A stretch of 64,000 nt of DNA from JBKECO01 sp047974745 (GTDB lineage: Bacteria > Bacillota > Clostridia > Lachnospirales > Lachnospiraceae). Shown piece by piece: positions 1 through 9,300 of the stretch (position 1 is its first letter; every line of letters begins with the position of its first letter). The position numbers were made by a program, and so were the translations under genes. The DNA lies in assembly GCA_047974745.1 (NCBI GenBank), contig JBKECO010000005.1, forward strand, positions 93,419 to 157,418, read 5' to 3'. The notes beneath the pieces are model-generated. The model made no database searches and was not told the origin of the DNA. It saw only the letters and a list, made by a program, of their open reading frames with translations.

Positions 1-2054
1 CCGATGAAGGACTGGCTGAGACTGAGATTGAAAACAGAGCAGATCTGGAAGCAGGTATGATCGCAGCCCGGATCAGGACACTGAGGGAGAACACGAAGAT
101 CTCGGATAAGAACTCCGGAATGCTGAGGGGAGTGAACTATTCTGATATTGTGATACTCCTGCGAAGCTATGGAGCCCATGCGGATACATTCCTGCGGATT
201 TTCGAAGAGAAGGGGATACCGGCGTTTACAGACTCCCGCACGGGTTATTTTAAAGCGACAGAAATTCAGATCATGTTGAATATGCTTCGAGTCATAGATA
301 ATCCCAGACAGGATATTGCACTGGTCTCCGTATTACGATCTCCGATGTTTCATTTCTCAGATGAAGAACTCTCCCTTTTTAAAAGCGATGGGGAGAGGGT
401 ATCCTTTTATAAATCGGTACTGGAAGCATCGGCCCAGCAGTTGCCAGAATATCTGCAGAATAAGAGAGATCATTTTTTGAAATGTCTGAATCAATTTCGA
501 AGTCAGGCCAGCGAAGGTCCTCTGCATGAATTGATCATCTTGATCTTGAATGAAACGGGATATCGGAACTTTATTACTGCAATGCCTGCCGGAAAGCGAA
601 GGCTCGCAAATATGGAGATGCTGATCGAAAAAGCCATCCAGTTCGAGCAGACCAGCTTTCGAGGGCTGTTTCATTTTATTCGCTATATAGACAGACTGTT
701 TGATTACAGTGTAGATTATGGAGAGGCTGAAATCGTAAGTGAGAATGAAGATGCAGTCAGGATCATGTCGATCCATAAAAGCAAAGGATTAGAGTTCCCG
801 GTCGTATTTGTAAGCGGCATTGGACGAAATTTCAACAAGCAGGATACGAGAAGTCAATTGATCATACATCCAGAGTACGGTCTAGGTCTGGATCATATCG
901 ACCCTGAACTTCGGATCAAGACTCCTATGCTGCACAAACGCGTGCTTGCCTGCCTGACAGATCTGGATAATCTTGGGGAAGAGCTTAGAATTTTATATGT
1001 AGCACTGACAAGAGCAAAGGAAAAGCTGATTTTAACTGGTACAGTAAGGAATGCCAAAGAGTATTACCACACAGTTCAGTCGGAATTTTCCCCGGCAGAG
1101 CATGGGCTAGATTATATTGCGAGAGCGGGTGCCAGATCCTATCTGGAATGGATCTTACCAGCACTTAGTCTGGATCGCCAGCTAGAAAAGGTACAGATCA
1201 TGGACTGTCGTGATTTTCTCATATCTGACATCAGTCAGCAGACAAGAGATTTTGAAAAGGCAGATCGATTTCTGCAGCTTGCCGCATCGACGGATCCTAA
1301 GGTACTTCAGCAGTTTGCGGATGCACTGCACTATCAGTATCCATTTCAAGCGGATGTCTATCTGCAGCAAAAGTACTCTGTCTCCGAACTGAAACACAGA
1401 GCAATGCAGGCGATGTATGAACAGGAGGAACACATAGAGCAGACGTTCGAGAAATCAGATGCCAGCCAGGGTCAGACTGAGAATACCTATGTCCCTGTAT
1501 TTATGGATGGTTCTGAGAAGGTAAATCTGGCGGCGGAACGAGGCAGTGCTATGCACAGGGTATTGGAATGTATCCCTATTCGAGAGATCGCTGAATCCGG
1601 CAATAAAGAGGATACCCTGACGGAGCTTATACACAGCTCTATTCGGGATGGGAAGCTGAGTGCCAGCCAGGAAGAGCTTCTAAATAGAAAGCAGCTGCTG
1701 ACGTTCTATAATAGCAGGCTTGCCAGACGTATTGCAGAAGCAGAGAAGTTGGGGAATGTGTATCGAGAGCAGCCCTTCGTTATGGGTATTTCTTCAGATA
1801 CATTTGTTCAAAGTGCCAGTACATCTCAAATTCTGGTACAGGGAATGATCGATATCTATTTTATTGAAGATGGAGAAATCGTACTCTTAGATTATAAAAC
1901 AGATGTGATTCGAACTGGTGAAGAACTGGTGAGAAGATACGGAAAACAGATCGAACTATACGAGGAGGCACTGTGTAAGGGAACCGGTTTACGGATTAAG
2001 GAATCCATACTTTATTCATTTCAACTTGGCGAAGAGGTTTTCGTTTCGCAATAA
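1..2054 (+). CDS. addA: ATP-dependent helicase/nuclease subunit A (AddA), 3' part
   Basis: C-terminal 683 residues of AddA, the UvrD-like helicase and RecB-type nuclease subunit that works with AddB to resect double-strand breaks for recombination. The frame is open from base 3, so the start lies upstream of the window. Late superfamily-1 helicase motifs are visible: SIHKSKGLEF (about fragment residue 256) and YVALTRAKEKL (about 335). The C-terminal nuclease is marked by RGSAMHRVLE, GMIDIYFIEDG and LLDYKTD (about 600-635), the usual metal-binding Asp/Asp/Lys set. No iron-sulfur cysteine cluster is seen in this subunit, as expected, since AddB normally carries it. The stop overlaps the ribosome site of maf (AAGGAGGG), so the two are probably cotranscribed. 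Confidence 0.93.
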   Translation, partial: DEGLAETEIENRADLEAGMIAARIRTLRENTKISDKNSGMLRGVNYSDIVILLRSYGAHADTFLRIFEEKGIPAFTDSRTGYFKATEIQIMLNMLRVIDNPRQDIALVSVLRSPMFHFSDEELSLFKSDGERVSFYKSVLEASAQQLPEYLQNKRDHFLKCLNQFRSQASEGPLHELIILILNETGYRNFITAMPAGKRRLANMEMLIEKAIQFEQTSFRGLFHFIRYIDRLFDYSVDYGEAEIVSENEDAVRIMSIHKSKGLEFPVVFVSGIGRNFNKQDTRSQLIIHPEYGLGLDHIDPELRIKTPMLHKRVLACLTDLDNLGEELRILYVALTRAKEKLILTGTVRNAKEYYHTVQSEFSPAEHGLDYIARAGARSYLEWILPALSLDRQLEKVQIMDCRDFLISDISQQTRDFEKADRFLQLAASTDPKVLQQFADALHYQYPFQADVYLQQKYSVSELKHRAMQAMYEQEEHIEQTFEKSDASQGQTENTYVPVFMDGSEKVNLAAERGSAMHRVLECIPIREIAESGNKEDTLTELIHSSIRDGKLSASQEELLNRKQLLTFYNSRLARRIAEAEKLGNVYREQPFVMGISSDTFVQSASTSQILVQGMIDIYFIEDGEIVLLDYKTDVIRTGEELVRRYGKQIELYEEALCKGTGLRIKESILYSFQLGEEVFVSQ

Positions 2055-2070
2055 GGAGGGATCAGTTATC

Positions 2071-2661
2071 ATGCAGTTTATTTTAGCATCTAAATCTCCA
2101 AGGAGAGCAGAACTCTTATCACAAATGGGAATGGATTTTACGATCATTCCATCGGAAGGGGAGGAGATCATCACAAGCAGGGATCCGGTAAGAACGGTTT
2201 CTGAATTATCCTTTCAAAAGGCCGTTGATATTGACAGATCCTGTCTGGACACAGAAACAGTCATAATCGGAGCAGATACCATCGTTACAATAGAAGAAAG
2301 GATTCTGGGAAAGCCGGCAGACCGGCAGGAAGCTTTTGCGATGCTATCACTGCTGCAGGGAAGGCAGCATAGTGTTTATACAGGAGTCACGCTGTTTGTG
2401 ATCCGTCCATCACAAACGGTCACCAGAACTTTTCATGAACAGACAAGATTGCAGCTTTATCCTATGACAGATCAGGAGATCTGGAATTACATTGACACCG
2501 GAGAGACCTTTGACAAAGCAGGAGCATATGGAATTCAAGGCAGATTTGCAGTTCATATCAAAGAGATCGCCGGCGACTATAATACGGTTGTCGGGCTGCC
2601 AATTGCCCGGTTATATCAGAATTTATTGAAACTTGGGATTGATATTTATACGAAATCATAA
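2071..2661 (+). CDS. maf: Maf-family nucleoside triphosphate pyrophosphatase
   Basis: 196-residue Maf/YhdE-type protein. This family hydrolyses dTTP, UTP or modified nucleotides to monophosphates (house-cleaning), and Maf has been linked to septum formation. The N-terminal ASKSPRRAELL signature, GADTIV, the GKPADRQEAFAML segment and YTGVTL are all in place, and the length fits the family. The start is taken at 2071 because AAGGAGGG lies 10-15 bases upstream; the same frame runs further upstream but that part overlaps addA and lacks a site. Substrate preference cannot be decided from the sequence alone. Confidence 0.92.
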   Translation: MQFILASKSPRRAELLSQMGMDFTIIPSEGEEIITSRDPVRTVSELSFQKAVDIDRSCLDTETVIIGADTIVTIEERILGKPADRQEAFAMLSLLQGRQHSVYTGVTLFVIRPSQTVTRTFHEQTRLQLYPMTDQEIWNYIDTGETFDKAGAYGIQGRFAVHIKEIAGDYNTVVGLPIARLYQNLLKLGIDIYTKS

Positions 2662-2747
2662 TACTATGTTGTTGGAATCAAAAACTATTCTGACAATGAG
2701 ATCTGTTTGTCAGTAGTGAATCTAATATGAAGTGATGGAGGAATGAG

Positions 2748-3011
2748 ATGAGAGCATATGATGATGAATGCATAGAAGTTTTTCTAAATAACCAGCTGCA
2801 GCTGTTTGATCAGCCCGTTGCCGAGGATGAATTTGAGGCCGAAGAATTTTTAGAAGATGCCATGGCAGTCGTGTGCCATTCCATAAGGGAGGTACGTAAC
2901 TATATGGATGATGCCGGTATGGATGTTGACTTTATGTCAGATCAGGATCTAATAGAGGCAGCAGAGGTATTCCCATTATCACAGGGGAGATATCTGGTTG
3001 TTCAGGGGTAA
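2748..3011 (+). CDS. Small acidic protein of unknown function
   Basis: 87 residues; I do not recognise the family and assign no function. It is strongly acidic (many Asp and Glu, with an EDEFEAEEFLED stretch), has no signal peptide, no membrane segment and a single Cys, so it is probably cytosolic. The middle (about 30-55) is predicted helical by eye. The start has a good GGAGG site (GATGGAGGAATGAG ATG). It ends two bases before the next gene begins, which suggests cotranslation with the parvulin lipoprotein downstream. An 86-base gap separates it from maf. Confidence 0.7.
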   Translation: MRAYDDECIEVFLNNQLQLFDQPVAEDEFEAEEFLEDAMAVVCHSIREVRNYMDDAGMDVDFMSDQDLIEAAEVFPLSQGRYLVVQG

Positions 3012-3013
3012 AT

Positions 3014-4063
3014 ATGAGACAAAATGTAAAGAACCGGCTGAGGAACCTGCTTGGAAGGTCCTTTTGTTCAAAACGTGAAAGAAAGTTCCTTTGTGCAGGA
3101 ATCTTGACAGTAGCAGTGTGTATGTTTCTTTCAGGATGTCAGGTCGCTGGCACGGAAATCGTTTTAAAGGACAATCTGGGAGAGCATGAAGTTTTTTCGA
3201 TCAATGGAACAAAGGTCAGTGATTCAAAGATGAAAGTCTATCTTGCAAATTTTCAGAATATCTATGGAATCTGCTATGGAATCGACTTATGGCAGCAGGA
3301 TTTTCAAACAGCAGAATTGACCACATATATCAAAGAAGCCTCCCTGGCACAGATCACGAAGATCATTTGTATGGATCAGATGGCAGAGGCGAATGAAATT
3401 ACTCTGGATGAAAATGACCTTTCTATCATCAAAACTACTGCAGCAGAGTATTATGAATCGTTATCCCATGCAGAACGAGAATATATGAATATAAGTCAAC
3501 ATGAAATCGAGGATCTTTATGAGGAATACTATCTTGCGGATAAGCTATACACCTCATTGACGGAAAACGTAAATCGAGAAGTCAGCGATGATGAAGCAAG
3601 AGTCATGGAAGCGATCATGATCTATGTTGATAATGAAGAGGCAGCAAATAATGCCGTAACGAGATTAAATGCAGGTGAGGATTTTGCAGCTGTAGCAGCG
3701 GGAACGAGCCAGCAGCTCGAGACACATGTGTACGTCAGCAGAGCAGATGTCCCTCCAGAAGTCGAGGAAGTGATCTTTCAGCTTGATAATGAGGCTGTAT
3801 CAGGAATCATTTTTGCAGATGGAGGCTATTATATCGTAAAATGTATTAGTAAGTATGATCAGGAACGAACAGACGCAAATAAGGCTAACATTGTTGAGCA
3901 AAGGGAAAAAGCCGCTTTTGACGATAAGTATGATGCATTTGTACTTTCGGCAGAATCAGAGCTAAATGATGTCCTTTGGGAGTCGATGACACTGATTACA
4001 GACGGATCGATCGAGACAGATGATTTTTTTGCCCGGATGGATTCGGCAATAGCAATTGAATAA
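3014..4063 (+). CDS. Parvulin-type peptidyl-prolyl isomerase lipoprotein (PrsA/SurA-like)
   Basis: 349-residue predicted lipoprotein. After a basic N-terminus there is a hydrophobic stretch ending in the lipobox LSGC (Cys42), so it should be anchored outside the cytoplasmic membrane. The region of about residues 55-180 resembles the helical N-domain of SurA/PrsA-like chaperones. About 190-275 resembles a parvulin domain, with ARVMEAIMIYV, LNAGEDFAAVA and the GGYYIVKCIS strand near its end; it is quite divergent, so isomerase activity is uncertain. A helical tail follows. Likely role: folding of secreted or cell-wall proteins. It follows the small acidic gene with a two-base gap and is the last gene before a strong terminator. 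Confidence 0.78.
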   Translation: MRQNVKNRLRNLLGRSFCSKRERKFLCAGILTVAVCMFLSGCQVAGTEIVLKDNLGEHEVFSINGTKVSDSKMKVYLANFQNIYGICYGIDLWQQDFQTAELTTYIKEASLAQITKIICMDQMAEANEITLDENDLSIIKTTAAEYYESLSHAEREYMNISQHEIEDLYEEYYLADKLYTSLTENVNREVSDDEARVMEAIMIYVDNEEAANNAVTRLNAGEDFAAVAAGTSQQLETHVYVSRADVPPEVEEVIFQLDNEAVSGIIFADGGYYIVKCISKYDQERTDANKANIVEQREKAAFDDKYDAFVLSAESELNDVLWESMTLITDGSIETDDFFARMDSAIAIE

Positions 4064-4064
4064 A

Positions 4065-4106
4065 GAAATAAATGCCGCAGAGTATGATATCTGCGGCATT
4101 TATTTC
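4065..4106. terminator. Bidirectional terminator between the parvulin gene and htpG
   Basis: Perfect 16-bp stem (arms 4065-4080 and 4091-4106) with a 10-base loop. The GC core GCCGCAG/CTGCGGC is flanked by A/T-rich ends that give a T-rich tail in either direction. It sits exactly between two convergent stop codons. Confidence 0.85.
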
Positions 4107-4109
4107 TAT

Positions 4110-6185
4110 TTATTTTGTCAAAAGCATCATGATCCGATTGCTTCTGTCAATAAAATCAGTCATTGCAGATGGATTCAGAGGCTGATTACTTAAAACAGCG
4201 AGATCGTAGAGCTGCTTACAGAAGTCACCAACATACTCAGAATCTTTATTCTCTAACATGTATTTGACCAATGCATGATTTCGATTCAGCGTCAGCGTCT
4301 GGTCGATCGGAAACATGGAAGTATCCATTCCCATTCCTGGCATGGAGTACATTTTCATCATATCCTGCATTCTGCGTCCTTCTTCTGAAACGGTGAGAAC
4401 AGAGGAGATGGAATCATTCTTCAAGGACTCCACTTTAACATTGAGCTTATCGTTGCCAAGTGCTGTGTGAAAAAGCTCCGTTAAGGTCGCAGTAGATTCT
4501 TTTAATTCGTCCTCGTTTACATCTTCCTTCATAGCTCCAGTCAGATCAGAATCAATTCTCATGAATTTATAATTCTCATTCCGTCTTTCGAGCTGAGAGA
4601 TAAAAGAGGTGTCGATATTGTGATCTAAAATAACAGCGTCCATATCATGCTCTTTAAAGAGCTTGATATATTGTCCCTGCTGAAGACGATCTGTTACATA
4701 GTAGATAATATTTGGCTCTTTTTCAGCAGCAGATGCTTCCTCATTGGTACTTTCGACTGACTCTTCCACGGAATCCTGCTCTGCCTTTTCTTCTGAAGCC
4801 TCAACAGCAGGAGCGATCAATTCCGGAAGTGTGAGATACTTATCATCAATATCCTTAAAAAGAATATAGTCATTCATCTTATCACAGAATTTCTCATCCT
4901 TCAGACAGCCATACTTGATGAACGGACTAATATCATCCCAGTACTTTTCGTAATTTTCTTTCTCTGTTTTACAGAGGCCTGTCAGCTTATCGGCTACCTT
5001 TTTCGTGATATAATCCGAGATTTTTTTCACAAAACCATCGTTCTGCAAAGCACTTCTGGATACATTCAGAGGAAGATCAGGACAGTCAATGACACCCTTT
5101 AGCAGCATCAGGAATTCTGGAATGACCTCTTTAATGTTGTCTGCTACGAATACCTGATTATTATAGAGCTTGATTTTGCCTTCAATGGAGTCATATTCTG
5201 TATTGATTTTTGGGAAATACAGGATACCCTTTAAGTTGAATGGATAGTCCATATTCAAATGAATCCAGAACAAAGGCTCCTTATAATCCATGAAAACACT
5301 ACGATAAAATTCTCGATATTCCTCATCGGTGCATTCGTGTGGTGTTTTTGCCCATAGAGGGTGTGTCTCATTCAGTGGAACGGGACGTTTTACGATCTTT
5401 AGCTTTTCTGTCTGCGGAGAGATCTCAACGATTTCCTTTTCGCCATTCTCATTTTCCTGCTCTTGTGTTTTTGCCTCTTCGATCACGGTCTCAACCACTG
5501 TATCAGAATCCAGTTTTTCGGAAGGATCGATTGTCTCATATGCGAGTTCTGCATCTGCCTTATCTAGAAAAATACTGTATGGCATAAAGGAACAGTATTT
5601 TTGAATTACTTCTCTAGCTCGGTATTCATTTGAAAATTCAAAGGAATCATCGTTCAGGAACAAGGTGATCGATGTTCCGATCTCTGTCTTTGTTCCCTCA
5701 CTCATCTCATATTCGGTACCGCCATCACAGCTCCAATGGACTGGAGTGGCGCCTTCCTGAAAGGAAAGGGTCTCGATCTGTACATCTTTAGCGACCATAA
5801 AAGAAGAGTAGAAACCAAGTCCGAAATGACCGATGATCTGCTCATCATTCGTCTTGTCTTTGTACTTGCTCAGAAAATCACTTGCTCCGGAAAAAGCGAT
5901 CTGATTGATATATTCCTCCACTTCTGCAGCGGTCATTCCGAGTCCGTTATCCGTAAAAGTAATTGTCTTATCTTCCGAATTTACAGTGACCTGGATCTTT
6001 GCTTTATAGTCGATCGGCAGCTCGCATTCGCCGATCATTTCCAGCTTCTTTAGCTTTGTAATGGCATCACATCCGTTTGAAATTAATTCACGGAAAAAAA
6101 TGTCGTGGTCAGAATATAACCATTTTTTTATAACAGGAAAAATATTTTCACTGTTAATTGATAGACTACCATGTTTGTTCTCCAT
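4110..6185 (-). CDS. htpG: Molecular chaperone HtpG (bacterial Hsp90)
   Basis: 691-residue Hsp90-family ATPase chaperone of the cytosol. The GHKL ATP-binding domain shows FFRELISNGCDAI (with the Mg-binding Asn), TDNGLGM and GHFGLGFYSSF; the middle domain has NVSRSALQND. The protein is longer than E. coli HtpG (about 620) because of a charged linker near residues 220-250 and an acidic Glu/Ser-rich insert near 455-490 before the C-terminal dimerisation domain. The ATG at 6185 is chosen because AAGGAG sits 8 bases upstream; a GTG three codons earlier overlaps that site. A promoter and a CIRCE element lie directly upstream, so HrcA control is expected. Confidence 0.96.
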   Translation of the reverse strand: MENKHGSLSINSENIFPVIKKWLYSDHDIFFRELISNGCDAITKLKKLEMIGECELPIDYKAKIQVTVNSEDKTITFTDNGLGMTAAEVEEYINQIAFSGASDFLSKYKDKTNDEQIIGHFGLGFYSSFMVAKDVQIETLSFQEGATPVHWSCDGGTEYEMSEGTKTEIGTSITLFLNDDSFEFSNEYRAREVIQKYCSFMPYSIFLDKADAELAYETIDPSEKLDSDTVVETVIEEAKTQEQENENGEKEIVEISPQTEKLKIVKRPVPLNETHPLWAKTPHECTDEEYREFYRSVFMDYKEPLFWIHLNMDYPFNLKGILYFPKINTEYDSIEGKIKLYNNQVFVADNIKEVIPEFLMLLKGVIDCPDLPLNVSRSALQNDGFVKKISDYITKKVADKLTGLCKTEKENYEKYWDDISPFIKYGCLKDEKFCDKMNDYILFKDIDDKYLTLPELIAPAVEASEEKAEQDSVEESVESTNEEASAAEKEPNIIYYVTDRLQQGQYIKLFKEHDMDAVILDHNIDTSFISQLERRNENYKFMRIDSDLTGAMKEDVNEDELKESTATLTELFHTALGNDKLNVKVESLKNDSISSVLTVSEEGRRMQDMMKMYSMPGMGMDTSMFPIDQTLTLNRNHALVKYMLENKDSEYVGDFCKQLYDLAVLSNQPLNPSAMTDFIDRSNRIMMLLTK

Positions 6186-6232
6186 TATGTACACTCCTTT
6201 ATAACCTATTTTATAAATTACCTATGTTTAAA

Positions 6233-6261
6233 ATATTAAATGTTAGTTTGAAAAAAGTCAA
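6233..6261 (-). promoter_or_regulatory. htpG promoter
   Basis: Reading the minus strand: TTGACT (6261-6256), 17-base spacer, TAATAT (6238-6233). It sits about 50 bases before the htpG start and directly downstream of the CIRCE element. Confidence 0.7.
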
Positions 6262-6268
6262 TAGAAAA

Positions 6269-6295
6269 TTAGCACTCTTTTAAAATGAGTGCTAA
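6269..6295 (-). promoter_or_regulatory. CIRCE operator (HrcA binding site) of htpG
   Basis: Perfect TTAGCACTC-N9-GAGTGCTAA inverted repeat, identical in both arms to the one before hrcA at 33247. It lies 7 bases upstream of the htpG -35 box, where bound HrcA could block RNA polymerase. Confidence 0.93.
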
Positions 6296-6305
6296 TAATT
6301 TCTGA

Positions 6306-9300
6306 TCATACGTGTGACATATTTTTATGAGCCGTTGCAAGCATGAGTTTAATACGATTCAACTGGTTCACTTCACTGGCTCCGGGATCATAGTCAATGG
6401 CTACGATATTCGACATCGGATACAGGTGACGTAGCTTTTTGATGACACCTTTACCCACAACATGATTCGGCAGGCATGCAAATGGCTGTGTGCATACAAT
6501 GTTGTTCGTACCGGTATGGATCAGCTCCATCATTTCCCCGGTCAGGAACCAACCTTCCCCGGTCTGATTTCCCTGTGATACGATTTCATCTGAATAAGCA
6601 GCAAGCTGTTCGATCCGAGCTGGCGGATCAAAGGACTGGCTCTGCTCAAATGCCTTTCTGGCAGCACTGCGCAGCCACTCGAAGAAGTAGATTCCAAGCT
6701 TTGCGTTCCTCGATGCTTTTTTATGCTTGCCTAGATGTGTTACCTGAAAATGCTGGTTGTAAAAACTATATAGCATGAAATCCGTCAGATCAGGTACAAC
6801 GGCTTCGGCACCTTCTGCTTCTAAAAGCTCAACTAAATAATTATTCGCTGCTGGCAGAAATTTCACCAGGATCTCTCCAACAATACCCACTTTCGGTTTC
6901 TTCTCATTCGACATTGGCAACCGGTCAAAGTCACGTATGATCTCGCGGCATAGTTTTTTGTATTTTCGGTGAGAGAGCAACTTGTCCTGACTCAGGAATG
7001 CTATTGCTTTATCTCTCCATTTTTCATGCAGTTCATTTGCAGAACCTTCTTCCAACTCATATGGTCTTGTTCGATACAGGCATCGCATAAATATATCGCC
7101 GATGATCAGAGCATAGAGACCTCGCTGAATCAGCTTTGGTGTAAATTTAAAACCTGGATTCTTTTCAAATCCGTTCAGATTGATCGAAATAACAGGAACA
7201 TTCGGATAGCCGGCTTTTTCCAGTGCTCTGCGGATAAATCCGATATAGTTCGAAGCACGGCAACCACCACCTGTCTGTGAGATTAAGATCGCTGTTTTTT
7301 CCATATCATAGTTACCGGACATAACTGCATCCATGATCTGTCCCACTACCATCAAGGAAGGGAAGCAGGCATCATTATTCACATATTTAAGACCTACATC
7401 AACAGCCTCGCGATTATCATTTTTCAGAACTTCCACCTGATAACCAGCCGCTTTAAAGGCAGGCTCGATCAGGTCAAAGTGAATCGGGGACATCTGCGGA
7501 CAAAGTATGGTGTAGTACTTTTTCATTTCTTCTGTGAATATGACACGCTCAAAACTGGAGGGTACGATACAGCGTTCCTTGTTTTCCTGCTGTTCCTTTA
7601 CACGAATCGCAGCCAGAAGTGAACGAATCCTAATTTTTGCTGCACCAAGATTATTGACTTCATCAATCTTTAAACAGGTGTAGATTTTACCAGATTTTGA
7701 TAAAATGTCGTTGACAGCATCCGTTGTCACAGCATCCAGACCGCATCCAAAGGAATTCAGCTGGATCAGGTCGATATTATCCTGTGTTTTGACAAAATTT
7801 GCAGCAGCATAGAGTCTGGAATGATACATCCATTGGTCCATTACGACCAGAGGCCGCTCTACTTCAACCAGATGAGAAACTGCATCCTCCGTTAGTACAG
7901 CAATGTCAAAAGAGGTCAGGAGTTCTGGTATACCATGGTGAATCTCTGGGTCGACATGATAAGGTCTTCCGGCAAGAACAATACCTCTTTTACCCGATTC
8001 ATTCAGAAAAGCAATAACTTCTTCACCTTTTTTCTTGATGTCATTTCTGACTTCTTCCATTTCGATCCAGCCGGCCTTTGCAGCCTTTTTAATTTCATGT
8101 TCTGAGATATTAAATTCCTTTTTGAAAACAATTTCTAATTGCTGGATTAATATGTCTAGGTTTCCAAAAGACATGAAGGGATTTAAAAATCTCATCTGTC
8201 CGGAAGTGATCTCATCCACATTATTTTTGATATTCTCAGCATAGGATGTTACGATCGGACAATTAAAGTGATTATTTGCATCTGGGAATTCATCTCGTTC
8301 ATAGGGTATACATGGGTAGAAGATGAAGTCTACTTCCTTTTTAATCAGCCAGGAAACATGACCATGGGCAAGCTTTGCGGGGTAGCATTCTGACTCACTA
8401 GGAATCGATTCGATACCTAATTCATATATATTTCGAGTCGACTGCGGGGACAAAATGACACGGAAACCAAGATCCTTGAAAAAAGTAGCCCAGAATGGGT
8501 AGTTCTCGTACATGTTCAGAACTCTCGGTATACCAACAACACCTCTTTTTGCCTCCTCCGTTTTTAGTGGAGGATACGCAAACAGGCGTTTGTGTTTATA
8601 TTCAAAAAGATTGGGAACGGTATCTTTACGCTTCTCTAAACCCAGACCTCTTTCACAGCGATTGCCGGTAATATACTTTCGATTTCCGGAAAAATGATTG
8701 ATGGTCAGCAAACAGTGATTTGTACAGAGCTGGCATCTGGAAAGCTCAGTATCAAATTTTAAGGAAAAAAGATCCTCCTTCTCAAGCATGGTCGTCTGGT
8801 AATTCTTGGTATGTCGTTCTCTGGCAATCAGAGCGCATCCAAAAGCACCCATGATCCCGGCAATATCTGGCCGGATGACCTGACAGCCCGAAATCATCTC
8901 AAAGCTTCGCAGGACAGCATCATTATAGAAAGTTCCGCCCTGAACAACGATATGATTGCCAAGCTCAGATGCATCAGACAGTTTAATTACCTTGAATAGA
9001 GCATTTTTTATAACTGAGTAGGCAAGACCCGCTGAAATATCTGCAACTGAGGCTCCTTCTTTTTGTGCCTGCTTGACTTTTGAATTCATGAATACGGTAC
9101 ATCTTGTTCCAAGGTCAATTGGATGTTTTGCAAAAAGTGCTTCCTTGGAAAAATCCTGAATTGAGTAATTCAAAGATTTAGCAAAGGTTTCAATAAAGGA
9201 TCCACAGCCAGAGGAACAAGCTTCATTGAGCTGTACACTGTCGATCGTGTTTTCCTTTATTTTAATGCATTTCATATCCTGACCGCCAATATCCAGGATA

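Noticed and set aside
2690..2713. CTGACAA/TTGTCAG hairpin after maf
   Set aside because: Only 7 bp with a 10-base loop and no T-run; too weak to call a terminator.
5329..6053. Several open frames on the plus strand inside htpG
   Set aside because: They lie antisense to a clear htpG gene, have low-complexity Ser/Phe-rich products and no ribosome sites.
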